Source: Caballeronia sp. INDeC2 (GTDB taxonomy: Bacteria; Pseudomonadota; Gammaproteobacteria; Burkholderiales; Burkholderiaceae). Taken from it: a stretch of DNA of 64,000 nucleotides. How positions within the stretch are numbered: the stretch's first letter is position 1; each line of letters starts with the position of its first letter. A program made the translations under genes and the position numbers. The stretch is taken from positions 186,001-250,000 of the forward strand of contig NZ_JALQDG010000021.1 in NCBI RefSeq assembly GCF_023631325.1, written 5' to 3'. Below the pieces are notes generated by a model, which saw only the letters and a list, made by a program, of their open reading frames with translations, did no database searches and had not been told where the DNA came from. This document shows positions 53,865 through 63,944 of the stretch, piece after piece.

Positions 53865-56246
53865 ATGAATGCCCCTGAGCAACAGAAACTGATCGGCGCC
53901 GGCGTCAAGCGCAAGGAAGACTATCGCTTCCTGACGGGCGCGGGCCAGTACACCGACGACGTCGTCATGCCGCAGCAAAGCTACGGCGTATTCCTGCGTT
54001 CGCCGCACGCGCACGCGAAGATCGCGCGTATCGACATCGAGGCGGCGATGAAGTCGCCGGGCGTGATCGGCATTTTCACCGGCAAGGATATGGCGGGCGA
54101 GAACGTCGGCGGCCTGCCGTGCGGCTGGCTCATCCACAGCACCGACGGCTCGCCGATGCACGAGCCGCCGCATCCCGTCATCGCGCACGACAAGGTGTTG
54201 CACGTGGGCGATCAGGTCGCGCTCGTCGTCGCGGAATCGGTGAAGGAGGCGAAGGACGCGCTCGAACTGATCGAGGTCGACTATGACCAGTTGCCCGCGA
54301 CCGTCGATACGGCGAGCGCATCGGATGCCGGCCAGCCGCTCGTGCACGACAGCGTGCCGAACAACGTCTGCTACAACTGGGGCCACGGCGACAAGGCGAA
54401 AACCGACGCCGCGTTCGCTCAGGCCGCGCACGTGACGACGCTCGATATCGTGAACCAGCGCCTCGTGCCGAACGCAATCGAGCCACGCGCCGTCAACGCG
54501 AGCTATTCGAGGCACGACGACAGCTACACGGTCTATGTCGCGAATCAGAACCCGCACGTCGAGCGTCTGCTGATGGCGGCGTTCGTGCTGCAACTGCCGG
54601 AATCGAAGCTGCGCGTGATCGCGCCGGACGTGGGCGGCGGCTTCGGCTCGAAAATCTTCCTGTATCCGGAAGATGTCGCGCTGACGTGGGCATCGAAGAA
54701 AGTCGGGCGGCCGATCAAATGGACCGCCGAGCGTTCCGAAGCATTCCTCTCCGACGCGCACGGCCGCGATCACGTGACCAAAGCCGAACTCGCGCTGGAC
54801 AAGGACGGCAAGTTCATCGGCATGCGCGTGCACACGACGGCGAACATGGGCGCGTATCTGTCGACGTTCGCATCGTCGATTCCGACCGTGCTTTACGCGA
54901 CGCTGCTCGCCGGTCAATACACGACGCCCGCGATCTACGCCGAAGTCAAAGCGGTCTTCACGAACACGGTGCCCGTCGATGCCTATCGCGGTGCGGGCCG
55001 TCCGGAAGCGACGTATGTCGTCGAGCGTCTCGTGGAAACGGCGGCGCGCGAGCTAAACATGGATCCGGTCGAATTGCGCCGCCGCAACTTCATTCGCGAG
55101 TTTCCGTACGCGACGCCGGTCGGTCTCACCTACGACACCGGCGATTACGACGCGTGTCTCGATCGCGCGCTCGAACTCGCCGACGTGAAAGGCTTCGCGG
55201 CGCGCAAGGAAGAATCGCAGAAGAACGGCAAGCTGCGCGGCATCGGTTACTCGTGCTACATCGAGGCGTGCGGGCTCGCGCCGTCGAATGTGGCGGGGGC
55301 GCTGGGCGCGCGCGCGGGGCTCTTCGAAGCGGGCGAAGTGCGCGTTCATCCGACCGGCTCGGTCACCGTCTTTACCGGCTCGCACAGCCACGGGCAAGGG
55401 CACGAAACGACTTTCGCGCAAGTCGTCGCGGACCGGCTCGGCATGTCGATCGAGAACGTCGAGATCATTCACGGCGATACCGGCCGCATTCCGTTCGGCA
55501 TGGGCACGTACGGCTCGCGCTCGATCTCCGTCGGCGGCTCGGCGATCATGAAGGCGCTCGACAAGGTCGAAGCGAAGGCGAAGAAGATCGCCGCGCATCT
55601 GCTCGAAGCGGCGGCCGAGGACATCGAATTCAAGAATGGCGTATTCAGCGTCGCGGGCACGGACCGCACGAAGTCGTTCGCCGATGTATCGCTCGCCGCG
55701 TACGTGCCGCACAACTTCCCGCTCGAGACGATGGAGCCGGGCCTCAACGAAAACGCGTTCTACGATCCGACCAACTTCACGTATCCGTCGGGCGCGTATG
55801 TGTGCGAAGTCGAAGTCGATCAGGACACGGGCGAGACGCGCATCCAGAAATTCACGGCCGTCGACGACTTCGGCAACGTGATCAACCCGATGATCGTGGA
55901 AGGGCAAGTGCACGGCGGACTGGGGCAGGGTATCGGCCAGGCGATGCTCGAACGCTGCGTCTACGACGACAGCACCGGCCAGTTGTTGTCCGGCTCGTTC
56001 ATGGATTACGCGATGCCGCACGCGATCGATCTGCCGAACTTCACCGTGGAAACCGCGAAGGGCACGCCGTGCACGCACAATCCGCTCGGTGTGAAGGGTT
56101 GCGGCGAGGCGGGCGCGATCGGCTCGCCGCCGGCCGTCATCAACGCGATTCTCGATGCGCTCACGCCGCTCGGCGTGAAAGACTTGCAGATGCCCGCGAC
56201 GCCGCACCGCGTCTGGACCGCGATGCACAATGCCCAACACGCCTGA
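53865..56246 (+). CDS. Molybdenum hydroxylase large subunit (form II CoxL-like)
   Basis: 793 residues of the xanthine dehydrogenase family, binding molybdopterin cytosine dinucleotide. [32 protein letters not shown], and the catalytic base Glu in [17 protein letters not shown] are present. The active-site loop reads AYRGAGRPE, the form II motif, not the AYxCSFR of genuine CO dehydrogenases, so CO oxidation is unlikely; a purine, aldehyde or N-heterocycle is more probable. AAAAGGAGA ahead of the ATG. Confidence 0.95.
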   Translation: MNAPEQQKLIGAGVKRKEDYRFLTGAGQYTDDVVMPQQSYGVFLRSPHAHAKIARIDIEAAMKSPGVIGIFTGKDMAGENVGGLPCGWLIHSTDGSPMHEPPHPVIAHDKVLHVGDQVALVVAESVKEAKDALELIEVDYDQLPATVDTASASDAGQPLVHDSVPNNVCYNWGHGDKAKTDAAFAQAAHVTTLDIVNQRLVPNAIEPRAVNASYSRHDDSYTVYVANQNPHVERLLMAAFVLQLPESKLRVIAPDVGGGFGSKIFLYPEDVALTWASKKVGRPIKWTAERSEAFLSDAHGRDHVTKAELALDKDGKFIGMRVHTTANMGAYLSTFASSIPTVLYATLLAGQYTTPAIYAEVKAVFTNTVPVDAYRGAGRPEATYVVERLVETAARELNMDPVELRRRNFIREFPYATPVGLTYDTGDYDACLDRALELADVKGFAARKEESQKNGKLRGIGYSCYIEACGLAPSNVAGALGARAGLFEAGEVRVHPTGSVTVFTGSHSHGQGHETTFAQVVADRLGMSIENVEIIHGDTGRIPFGMGTYGSRSISVGGSAIMKALDKVEAKAKKIAAHLLEAAAEDIEFKNGVFSVAGTDRTKSFADVSLAAYVPHNFPLETMEPGLNENAFYDPTNFTYPSGAYVCEVEVDQDTGETRIQKFTAVDDFGNVINPMIVEGQVHGGLGQGIGQAMLERCVYDDSTGQLLSGSFMDYAMPHAIDLPNFTVETAKGTPCTHNPLGVKGCGEAGAIGSPPAVINAILDALTPLGVKDLQMPATPHRVWTAMHNAQHA

Positions 56247-56258
56247 GGAGACCGAAAA

Positions 56259-57059
56259 ATGTACTCATTCGACTATCAACGGCCGAACGAAGCGAAGGCG
56301 GCGGTCGGCGCGCTCGGCGCGAACGGCGACGCACGGTTTCTCGCGGGCGGCCAGAGTCTTCTTCCGACAATGCGCCTGCGCCTCGCGCAGCCATCGGCGC
56401 TGATCGACGTGACGCGCATCGCGTCGATGAAAAACGTCACGCTCGATGGCGGCAAACTCACCATCGGCGGCGCGGTTTGTCATGCGGAGGTCGCGTCGAA
56501 CGCCGACGTGAAAAAAGCGCTGCCCGGCCTCGCGGATCTCGCGGGGCGCATCGGCGATCGACAGGTGCGCGAGCGCGGCACGATCGGCGGCTCGCTCGCA
56601 AACGACGATCCGGCGGCGTGCTATCCGTCCGCCGTGCTCGCGCTGAACGCAACCGTCGTGACGGACAGAAGGCGCATCGGCGCGGACGATTTTTTCATCG
56701 ACATGTACACGACCGCGCTCGAACCCGATGAGCTGATCACGGCCGTCGAGTTTCCGCTCGCCGAGCGCGCGGCGTACGAGAAGTTTCGCAACCCCGCGTC
56801 GCACTTCGCGCTCGTCGGCGTGTTCGTCGCGAAGTTCGGGGACGGCGTGCGCGTCGGCGTGACGGGCGCGGCGTCTTCGGTGTTTCGCCCGGCCGAGCTG
56901 GAAGCGGCGTTGTCGAAGGACTTTTCGGTGGCAGCGGCGCGCGGCGTCAAGATCCTGCCCGACGAACTGAACTCGGACATGCACGCGAGCGCCGAATATC
57001 GTGCGCATCTGATTCCGGTGCTCGCGGGCCGCGCGATCGAGCGCGCGATGTCCTTCTGA
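56259..57059 (+). CDS. Molybdenum hydroxylase FAD subunit (CoxM-like)
   Basis: 266 residues: FAD-binding ARFLAGGQSLLPTMRLRLAQP, LTIGGAVCHAEV, and GTIGGSLANDDPAACYPSAVLAL, then the CO_deh_flav_C domain. Follows the large subunit by 12 bases. Confidence 0.95.
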   Translation: MYSFDYQRPNEAKAAVGALGANGDARFLAGGQSLLPTMRLRLAQPSALIDVTRIASMKNVTLDGGKLTIGGAVCHAEVASNADVKKALPGLADLAGRIGDRQVRERGTIGGSLANDDPAACYPSAVLALNATVVTDRRRIGADDFFIDMYTTALEPDELITAVEFPLAERAAYEKFRNPASHFALVGVFVAKFGDGVRVGVTGAASSVFRPAELEAALSKDFSVAAARGVKILPDELNSDMHASAEYRAHLIPVLAGRAIERAMSF

Positions 57060-57064
57060 TCGCG

Positions 57065-57958
57065 ATGCAGGGCGAGCGCGGTTCCATCGACGACACGCTC
57101 GCGCGTTTGCGCGAGCATCGGTACTTCGCGAACCGCGAGCTCGCGACGGCGCTCTTTCTCGCGTTCAAGATGCAGCGGCCGCTCTTTCTCGAAGGCGAGC
57201 CGGGCGTCGGCAAGACCGAGCTCGCGAAAGCGGCGGCGGGGCTGTGCGGCACCACATTGTTGCGCCTGCAATGCTACGAAGGTCTCGATACGGCGAGCGC
57301 GCTCTACGAGTGGGACTATCCGCGGCAGATCATGGCGCTGCGGCTCGCGGAGGCATCGGGCGAAACGCCCTCGAACGATTCGCTGTATCGCGGCGAGTTT
57401 CTTCTGAAGCGTCCGCTGCTTCAGGCGCTGCTGCCCGATCCCGCGAATCCCGACGCGCGCCGCGTTTTGCTGATCGACGAAATCGATCGCGCCGACGAGC
57501 CGTTCGAAGCGTTTCTGCTCGAACTGCTTTCGGATTTTCAGGTATCGATTCCGGAGTACGGCACGGTGCGCGCGGCGCGGCCGCCGCTCGTCGTGATGAC
57601 GTCGAACCGCACGCGCGAAGTCCACGATGCGTTGAAGCGCCGTTGTCTTTATCAGTGGATCGGTTATCCCGAGCGGGACGTGGAACTCGCGATCGTCGCG
57701 GCGCGCGCGCCGGAAGCGGGCAGCGCGTTGCAGGCGAGGGCGGTCGCGTTCGTGCATCGACTGCGCACGCTGGATCTGTTCAAGGCGCCGGGCGTCGCGG
57801 AGACGATCGACTGGTGCCGCGCGCTCGCGGCGTTGTCGGTGTCGGAGCTCGATCCGCAATCGGTTCGGGACACGCTCGGCGTGCTGCTGAAGTATCAGGA
57901 CGATCTCGCGCGCATGGACGCCGACACGCTCGCGCACTGTCTCTCCGCCACGCCATGA
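57065..57958 (+). CDS. MoxR-family AAA+ ATPase (CoxD-like)
   Basis: 297 residues. Walker A GEPGVGKT (44-51), Walker B LLIDEIDRADEPFEAFLLELLSDFQV, and the MoxR-type VVMTSNRTREVHDALKRRC. In characterised cox clusters CoxD helps mature the Mo-Cu active site; here a general cofactor-insertion role is inferred. Five bases after the FAD subunit. Confidence 0.94.
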   Translation: MQGERGSIDDTLARLREHRYFANRELATALFLAFKMQRPLFLEGEPGVGKTELAKAAAGLCGTTLLRLQCYEGLDTASALYEWDYPRQIMALRLAEASGETPSNDSLYRGEFLLKRPLLQALLPDPANPDARRVLLIDEIDRADEPFEAFLLELLSDFQVSIPEYGTVRAARPPLVVMTSNRTREVHDALKRRCLYQWIGYPERDVELAIVAARAPEAGSALQARAVAFVHRLRTLDLFKAPGVAETIDWCRALAALSVSELDPQSVRDTLGVLLKYQDDLARMDADTLAHCLSATP

Positions 57959-59145
57959 CGATGGAACCGTTCGCCCGCAATGTCGTGCATTTCGTGAGGC
58001 TCCTGCGGGGCGCGGGTCTCGGCATGTCGCCCGCGCACGCGGTGGACGCGCTCGACGCGCTGCGCTTCGTCGATCTGCATCGCCGCGACGACGTACGCGC
58101 GACGCTCGCATGCCTGCTCGTTCACGCGAGCGACGAGCGCGATATCTTCGACGCCGCGTTCGATCTCTTCTGGCGCGATCCCGACTGGGAAGGCAAGCTG
58201 CGCGCGCTGTTGCTGCCGAAGGTGAAGAACGGCATGCCGCCGCCGAAGCGCAGCAACCGACTCGCCGATGCTTTGGCGACGCGCGCCGCGGCATCGAAGG
58301 CGCAGGCGTCGGAATCGAAACCCGAAGCCGCGCACGCGCGCATCACGTTCAGCTCGCAGGAACGCCTGAGTCATCGCGATTTCGACACGCTCAGCGCCGA
58401 CGAATGGCGCACGCTGCGGCATCAGATCCGCGCGCACCGGATGCCGCTCGCGACCGAACCGACGCGCAGGCTGAAGGCGGCGTCGCGCGGCACGCATGCG
58501 GATCTCAAGGCGAGCGCGCGACATGCCGTCCGCTCGGGCGGCGACTGGACCGTATGGAAATATCGCGCGGCGGTCGAGCGCCGGCCGCCGCTCGTTTTGC
58601 TGCTCGACATTTCCGGCTCGATGAGCGCGTACTCGCGCGCCGTGCTCTACTTCTGCCACGCGCTGTTGCAGTCGCGCGAACGGCTGCAGGTATTCCTGTT
58701 CGGCACGCGCCTCACCAATGCGACACGCGCATTGCGCGAACGCGATCCCGATGTCGCCATCGCGACGCTCGGACAGAACGTGGCGGACTGGTCGGGCGGC
58801 ACGCGCATCGGCGCAGCGCTCGCAGAGTTCAATCGACGCTGGGCGCGCCGCGTGCTGTCGGGGCGTGCGACGGTGCTGCTCGTCACCGATGGCCTCGATC
58901 ACGAAGCCATCGACGTGCTCGATGCCGAGATGCAACGGCTCAGACGCTTCGCGCATCGGCTAGTGTGGCTCAACCCGCTGTTGCGCTTCGCCGATTTCAC
59001 GCCGCGCGCGCGAGGCGTGCGTGCGATCCTGCCGCACGTCGATGCGATGCTCGCGGCCCATAACCTCGACAGCCTCGGCGCAGTGGGCCGCGAACTCGCC
59101 GTTCTGTCGCAACACAAGCCCTTGGGAGGCCCGCGATGGAACTGA
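57955..59145 (+). CDS. VWA domain protein (CoxE-like)
   Basis: 396 residues, a VWA CoxE family partner of the MoxR ATPase. N-terminal region VVHFVRLLRGAGLGMSPAHAVDAL, then VLLLDISGSMSAYSR with the MIDAS DxSxS near 218, and VTDGLDHEAIDVLDAEM. ATG 57955 overlaps the ATPase stop (ATGA). Confidence 0.94.
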   Translation: MTMEPFARNVVHFVRLLRGAGLGMSPAHAVDALDALRFVDLHRRDDVRATLACLLVHASDERDIFDAAFDLFWRDPDWEGKLRALLLPKVKNGMPPPKRSNRLADALATRAAASKAQASESKPEAAHARITFSSQERLSHRDFDTLSADEWRTLRHQIRAHRMPLATEPTRRLKAASRGTHADLKASARHAVRSGGDWTVWKYRAAVERRPPLVLLLDISGSMSAYSRAVLYFCHALLQSRERLQVFLFGTRLTNATRALRERDPDVAIATLGQNVADWSGGTRIGAALAEFNRRWARRVLSGRATVLLVTDGLDHEAIDVLDAEMQRLRRFAHRLVWLNPLLRFADFTPRARGVRAILPHVDAMLAAHNLDSLGAVGRELAVLSQHKPLGGPRWN

Positions 59146-59687
59146 CCGAAACACACACGTTGCCCGTGCCGCAGGCGCGCGCGTGGGAAGCGCTCAACGA
59201 CACGTCGGTGCTGAAGGACTGCATTCCCGGCTGCGACAGCATCGACGCCGACGGCGAAAATGCCTACAACGTCGCGATGACGGCGGCGGTCGGGCCGGTG
59301 AAGGCGCGCTTCAAGGGCAGAATGGAGCTGACGAATATCGACGCCCCGCATACTTACACGATCGTGTTCGAAGGGCAGGGCGGCGCGGCCGGCTTCAGCA
59401 AGGGCAGCGCGACCGTCAACCTCGAGCCCGGCGACGAAGCCGACACGACGAAGCTCAGCTACAGTGCGAGCGCGCAGGTCGGCGGCAAGCTCGCGCAAAT
59501 CGGCTCGCGGCTCGTCGACGGCGCGGCGCGTAAGATTGCGGGGGAATTTTTCAAACGATTCAGCGCGCAGTTGCAGGGCGGGCAGGAATCGCAGGACGCA
59601 GCCGCCGCCGGCGAAAACGGCGCGGACGTGCAGGAAGGGCAGGAGAAAGGAAAGAAATCATGGACAGCGTGGATCTCGAAGTCCTGA
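59136..59687 (+). CDS. CoxG-like SRPBCC protein
   Basis: 183 residues; the first 150 form a START/SRPBCC CoxG domain (ELTETHTLPVPQARAWEALNDTSVLKDCIPGCDSI). CoxG is proposed to recruit the enzyme to the membrane or bind lipid quinone; here the tail is polar and ends KKSWTAWISKS. Overlaps both neighbours by 10 and 28 bases. Confidence 0.92.
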   Translation: MELTETHTLPVPQARAWEALNDTSVLKDCIPGCDSIDADGENAYNVAMTAAVGPVKARFKGRMELTNIDAPHTYTIVFEGQGGAAGFSKGSATVNLEPGDEADTTKLSYSASAQVGGKLAQIGSRLVDGAARKIAGEFFKRFSAQLQGGQESQDAAAAGENGADVQEGQEKGKKSWTAWISKS

Positions 59688-60679
59688 AGAACAGCGCGCG
59701 ATGGCTCGAAGAGGGACATCGCGTGTTGCTCGTGACGGTGGTGAAGACGTGGGGCTCGTCGCCGAGGCCCGAGGGCGCGATGCTCGCCGTGCGCGGCGAC
59801 GGTCATGTCGTCGGCTCGGTGTCGGGCGGATGCATCGAGGACGATCTCATCGAGCGCGTGCGGCAACGGGGCATCGAACAGACGAAGCCGGAAGCGGTGA
59901 AGTACGGCATCAGCGCGGAAGAGGCGCATCGGTTCGGCTTGCCGTGCGGCGGCACGATCCAGCTCGTGCTGGAACCCTTGACGATGTCGAGTGGCGTCGC
60001 CGAACTGTGCGCGGCGGTGGAAAGCGGCAGGCTCGTCGCGCGCACGCTCGACATGGCGACGGGCGTCGCGCGCCTCGAAGCCGCGCGAGCTACCGACGGC
60101 GTGCTCTTCGACGACGAGCGGCTCTTGACGATTCACGGCCCGCGCTACCGCATGCTGGTGATCGGCGCGGGGCAGTTGTCGCGGTATCTGTGCAGCATCG
60201 CGGTGGGGCTGGACTATCAGGTGACTGTCTGCGATCCGCGCGAGGAATACACGGAAGAGTGGAACGTGCCGGGCACGACGATCGTGCGCACCATGCCCGA
60301 CGACACCGTCATGGACATGAAGCTCGACGAGCGCTGCGCGGTGATCGCGCTCACGCACGATCCCAAACTGGACGATCTCGCGCTGATGGAAGCGCTGAAG
60401 ACGCCCGCGTTCTATGTCGGCGCGCTCGGTTCGCGGCGCAATAACGCGGCGCGCCGCGAGCGTCTGAAGGAGTTCGATCTGAGCGAGGCCGAACTCGCGC
60501 GGCTGCACGGGCCGGTGGGCATCTACATCGGCAGCAGGACGCCGCCGGAAATTGCCGTGTCGATTCTCGCGGAGGTCACGGCGGCGAAGAACGGCGTGTC
60601 GCTGCCCGAGTTGTTGCAGGTCGAAGGCGCGAAGGCGGCGCGCGAGGTCGCGGGGAGGGGCGAGGTGTGCGGCGTGTGA
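59660..60679 (+). CDS. XdhC/CoxI family molybdenum cofactor protein
   Basis: 339 residues. XdhC_CoxI domain (VLLVTVVKTWGSSPRPEGAMLAV…GSVSGGCIEDDLIERV) plus a Rossmann domain (MLVIGAGQLSRYLC…VIALTHDPKLDDLAL). XdhC binds Moco, directs its sulfuration and inserts it. Last gene of the operon; no MobA-like nucleotidyltransferase is encoded nearby. Confidence 0.94.
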   Translation: MDSVDLEVLKNSARWLEEGHRVLLVTVVKTWGSSPRPEGAMLAVRGDGHVVGSVSGGCIEDDLIERVRQRGIEQTKPEAVKYGISAEEAHRFGLPCGGTIQLVLEPLTMSSGVAELCAAVESGRLVARTLDMATGVARLEAARATDGVLFDDERLLTIHGPRYRMLVIGAGQLSRYLCSIAVGLDYQVTVCDPREEYTEEWNVPGTTIVRTMPDDTVMDMKLDERCAVIALTHDPKLDDLALMEALKTPAFYVGALGSRRNNAARRERLKEFDLSEAELARLHGPVGIYIGSRTPPEIAVSILAEVTAAKNGVSLPELLQVEGAKAAREVAGRGEVCGV

Positions 60680-60697
60680 GCGCGTAGCGGGCGGCTA

Positions 60698-60717
60698 TAT
60701 AATAGTCGTTCTCATTT
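60698..60717 (+). promoter_or_regulatory. Promoter -10 overlapping a Fur-box-like site
   Basis: TATAAT (60698-60703) runs into AATAGTCGTTCTCATTT, which resembles half or more of a Fur box (AATGAGAA in reverse). It lies upstream of the PepSY gene at 60880. Confidence 0.45.
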
Positions 60718-60879
60718 GCGCGGCCTTATCGGCTCGCGCGATACCTTTTTCTCTCAGCCCAACGTCTTCATCGAATGCCCGGCAAGGTTTTGATCGGCGA
60801 TGACCGGCACGTCGCCGATCGCGCCGATGCGTCGCCCGCTTCGCCACGCGCGACCGTCGAACACGGTACGAAGCGCCAT

Positions 60880-62001
60880 ATGAGTCAGCGCGCGCTGCGT
60901 GCATGGTCGATCGTGCATCGCTGGACGAGTCTCGTCTGCACGGCGTTCATGTTGCTGCTGTGTCTGACGGGGCTGCCGCTCGTGTTCGGCCACGAACTCG
61001 ATATTCTCACCGGCGATGCGATCGAAGCGCCTGAACTGCCCGCATCGCAGGCGGATGCACGCGCGAGCTACGACGCCGTGCTGCGCGCCGCGCTCGCGCA
61101 GCATCCCGCCCATGTGCCGCAATACATGATCTGGGAGCCGGACGATCCGCTTCTGCCGATCGTCGTCACGGCGCCGCACGCCGACACGCCGCCCGACGAT
61201 ACCTCGAGCACCACCATCGACGCACGCACCGCGCGGCCGCTCGGCATGCCGCCGGGCAAAGGCTCGCTCAAGTTCGTCCTGTTGAAACTGCACGTCGACA
61301 TGTTCGCCGGACTCTTCGGCAAACTCTTTCTCGGCGCGATGGGCGTCGTGTTTCTCGCGGCGATCGTGTCGGGCGTCGTCGTCTATTTGCCGTTCTGGCG
61401 CAAGGTCGGGCTGGGGCGCGTGCGCATGAAGAAGAAGCGGCGCATCGTCTGGCTCGACTGGCATAACGCGATCGGCATGTCGACGCTCGCGTGGGCGTTG
61501 CTCGTCGGCGCGACGGGTTCGATCAACACGCTCGCCGATCTGATGCTCGAAGCGTGGCGCAACGATCAGCTCGCGCAGATGGTCGCGCCGTATCGGGGAC
61601 AGCCGCCGGCGATCGTGCGCGCTTCCGTCGACGATGCCGTGAAGACCGCGCGGCAGGTCGCGCCGGACATGATTCCGTCGTTCGTCGCGTTTCCGGGGAC
61701 GCGTTTTGCCAGTCCGCATCACTATGCCGTATGGATGCGCGGCGACGGCATCCTCACGACGCGCATGCTGCGGCCGGTGCTCGTCGATGCATCGACGGGC
61801 GCGCTCACCGACGCACGCGAACTACCGTGGTATCTGAAGGTGCTGCTGGGCTCGCAGCCGCTGCATTTCGGCGATTTCGGCGGTATGCCGCTCAAGATCT
61901 TCTGGGCGGCGTGCGATGTGCTGACGATTGTGGTGCTAGGGAGCGGGCTTTACTTGTGGCTTACGCGGCATAACCCGGGGAAGGGAAAGCGCGCCGCGTA
62001 G
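60880..62001 (+). CDS. PepSY-associated transmembrane protein (iron-uptake reductase type)
   Basis: 373 residues from ATG 60880 (MSQRALRAWSIVHRWTSL); an ATG at 60775 would add 35 hydrophilic residues. Four hydrophobic segments, one near the start (LVCTAFMLLLCLTGLPLVF), and the PepSY_TM pattern LHVDMFAGLFGKLFLGAMGVVFLAAIVSGVVVYLPFWR and DWHNAIGM with heme-ligand-like histidines. Such proteins are often encoded with siderophore receptors and may reduce ferric complexes. Fur-like site upstream fits iron control. Confidence 0.85.
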   Translation: MSQRALRAWSIVHRWTSLVCTAFMLLLCLTGLPLVFGHELDILTGDAIEAPELPASQADARASYDAVLRAALAQHPAHVPQYMIWEPDDPLLPIVVTAPHADTPPDDTSSTTIDARTARPLGMPPGKGSLKFVLLKLHVDMFAGLFGKLFLGAMGVVFLAAIVSGVVVYLPFWRKVGLGRVRMKKKRRIVWLDWHNAIGMSTLAWALLVGATGSINTLADLMLEAWRNDQLAQMVAPYRGQPPAIVRASVDDAVKTARQVAPDMIPSFVAFPGTRFASPHHYAVWMRGDGILTTRMLRPVLVDASTGALTDARELPWYLKVLLGSQPLHFGDFGGMPLKIFWAACDVLTIVVLGSGLYLWLTRHNPGKGKRAA

Positions 62002-62008
62002 CCCGAAG

Positions 62009-62737
62009 TCACATCAACCCGCAAACAATCGCCGCGATCAGCGACGCCGCCACGATCACCACGCCCGCCGTGCGTTTCTTGTTCAGCTCGGTCCACAGCA
62101 GCACGCCGGTCAGCGACAACAGAATAATGCTGCCCGCGAACGTATCGATGAGCAGCACCCAGCCCACGCTCAGGCCCACGCCTTTGTGCAGGTTCGTCAT
62201 CATCGCGAGGAAGGTGTTTTCGGTGCGCTTCACCGACACGAAGTTGTTGCCCACCCAGTACTCGGCCATCACGCTGCCGCCCGGCGACGCCACCATCACC
62301 GACCACTGCTCCGGCTGCATCGTGCTCTTGTCGCCCCAGCCGACCGGATGCGCCGGCTCGCGGCGCGCGCGCCCGAGGTTGCCGTCGATCTTCAATTCCT
62401 TCTTCAGCCACACGCCCATGTCGCGCGGCGTCTTGAAGCCAGCGGCTGGAAGCGGCATCTGCATCTGCGAAACCTGCGGCTCGCCGGTAGGAATGCGCAG
62501 CGGCGGTGCGCGGTGATTCAGCAGAAAACCCGTCACGCCGAACAGCAGGCCGAGCAGCGCGCCCCACAAGCCAATCCAGCCGTGCACCTTGCGCAGCCAC
62601 TTCAAAAAAGTCGAGCGGCGCGAGCGGTTCTTGCGCACGAACTGCTCGGCATCGTCGATGAGGCGCCCATGCGGACGATAGTGCGTCGGGCCGCTCGTCG
62701 CGGGCGGCTGCGGATTGAGGGTGTCAGGCGCGTTCAC
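62009..62737 (-). CDS. PepSY-associated transmembrane protein, second copy
   Basis: 242 residues: cytoplasmic N-terminus, a membrane helix (WIGLWGALLGLLFGVTGFLL) following KWLRKVHGW, a periplasmic region with a PepSY-like domain, and two C-terminal helices (GWVLLIDTFAGSIILLSLTGVLLW and VVIVAASLIAAIVCGLM). Histidines in the helices suggest heme binding. Ends seven bases from the convergent PepSY gene, and a strong Fur box lies upstream. Confidence 0.86.
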   Translation of the reverse strand: MNAPDTLNPQPPATSGPTHYRPHGRLIDDAEQFVRKNRSRRSTFLKWLRKVHGWIGLWGALLGLLFGVTGFLLNHRAPPLRIPTGEPQVSQMQMPLPAAGFKTPRDMGVWLKKELKIDGNLGRARREPAHPVGWGDKSTMQPEQWSVMVASPGGSVMAEYWVGNNFVSVKRTENTFLAMMTNLHKGVGLSVGWVLLIDTFAGSIILLSLTGVLLWTELNKKRTAGVVIVAASLIAAIVCGLM

Positions 62738-62827
62738 GCGTCTCTCCAGATCGGGCGTTGGCAGGCAAAGCCGCGCCCCGATCGGCTATTCGCGAACAAA
62801 CGCGCGGCGATCGACTACAGGCGGGCA

Positions 62828-62847
62828 AATGAGAATTGTTATCATTA
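62828..62847 (-). promoter_or_regulatory. Fur box upstream of the second PepSY gene
   Basis: AATGAGAATTGTTATCATTA is a close match to the Fur consensus (GATAATGATAATCATTATC type), about 90 bases ahead of the start at 62737. Iron-repressed transcription is inferred. Confidence 0.7.
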
Positions 62848-62912
62848 CATGCGCAAAAGCGCTTTTCAATGCTTTGCGATTGCCTGACAGGGCGCGAATG
62901 TCACAAAAAATT

Positions 62913-63944
62913 TCAGACGGGCCAGAGCGGGCCTTCCTGCATCGCGCCGACTTGCTCGCGCAATTCGAGGATGCGGTCTTCCCAATAGCGCTGCGTGTTG
63001 AACCACGGAAAGGCGGCGGGAAACGCCGGATCGTTCCAGCGGCGCGCGAGCCACGCCGAGTAGTGGATCAGCCGGAGCGTGCGCAAGGCTTCGATCAGAT
63101 GCAGTTCGCGCGGATCGAACTCGCAGAAATCTTCGTATCCGGCTAGCAGTTCGGTGAGCGCGCGCGATGCGTCCGCCCGTCCGGCGGGCAGCAGCAGCCA
63201 TAGATCCTGGATTGCCGGAGCCATGCGGCTGTCGTCGAAATCGACGAAATGCGGGCCCGCGTCGGTCCAGAGCACGTTGCTCGGATGACAGTCGCCGTGC
63301 ACACGCAGACGCCGCACGTCGCCCGCGCGGTCGAAGCATTGCGCGACGCCTTCGAGCGCCATCGACATGACGGTTTCCCAGGCTTCGCACACATCGGCGG
63401 GAATGAAGCCGTGCGTCAGCAGAAAGTCGCGCGGCTCGAAACCGAATGTCTCGGTATCGAGCGTCGGCCGCTCGCGATAAGGCTCGATCGCGCCCACCGC
63501 GTGAATGCGCCCGATGAAGCGCCCGAGCCATTCGAGGGTATCGCTGCGGTCGAGATCGGGCGCGCGTCCGCCACGCCGCTCGAAGACTGAAAAGCGAAAC
63601 CCGTCGAATTCGTGCAGCGTCGCGCCTTCGAGCACGCGCGCCGGAACCGCTGGAATCTCGCGCTCGACGAGACTGGCGACAAACGCATGTTCTTCGAGAA
63701 TCGCCGTGTTCGACCAACGTTTCGGACGATAAAACTTCGCGACGACCGGCGCGCCGTCTTCGACGCCCACCTGATACACGCGGTTTTCGTAACTGTTGAG
63801 CGGCAGCAGGCGGCCGTCGGTGCGTGCGCCCACGGGAAGCAGCACGCTGTCGAGCGCATCGAGCACGCACTCGGGCGTGAGGCCGGCGAAGGGCGGCGCG
63901 TCGTCGGCAGGCGCGCCGGGGGAATCGGGATCGATTGAGTTCAT
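62913..63944 (-). CDS. srkA: Stress response kinase A (SrkA/YihE)
   Basis: 343 residues of the aminoglycoside phosphotransferase-like kinase fold. LPLNSYENRVYQVGVEDGAPVVAKFYRPKRWSN (ATP lid and Lys), HGDCHPSNVLWT (catalytic Asp), FVDFDDSRMAPAIQDLWLL (DFD metal site) are the SrkA motifs. SrkA is a Ser/Thr kinase linked to protection from envelope stress and programmed death. Starts near the window end; upstream context is not visible. Confidence 0.93.
   Translation of the reverse strand: MNSIDPDSPGAPADDAPPFAGLTPECVLDALDSVLLPVGARTDGRLLPLNSYENRVYQVGVEDGAPVVAKFYRPKRWSNTAILEEHAFVASLVEREIPAVPARVLEGATLHEFDGFRFSVFERRGGRAPDLDRSDTLEWLGRFIGRIHAVGAIEPYRERPTLDTETFGFEPRDFLLTHGFIPADVCEAWETVMSMALEGVAQCFDRAGDVRRLRVHGDCHPSNVLWTDAGPHFVDFDDSRMAPAIQDLWLLLPAGRADASRALTELLAGYEDFCEFDPRELHLIEALRTLRLIHYSAWLARRWNDPAFPAAFPWFNTQRYWEDRILELREQVGAMQEGPLWPV

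Noticed and set aside
53865..56246. Aerobic CO dehydrogenase
   Set aside because: The large subunit has AYRGAGR in place of the AYxCSFR loop required for the Mo-Cu CO site.
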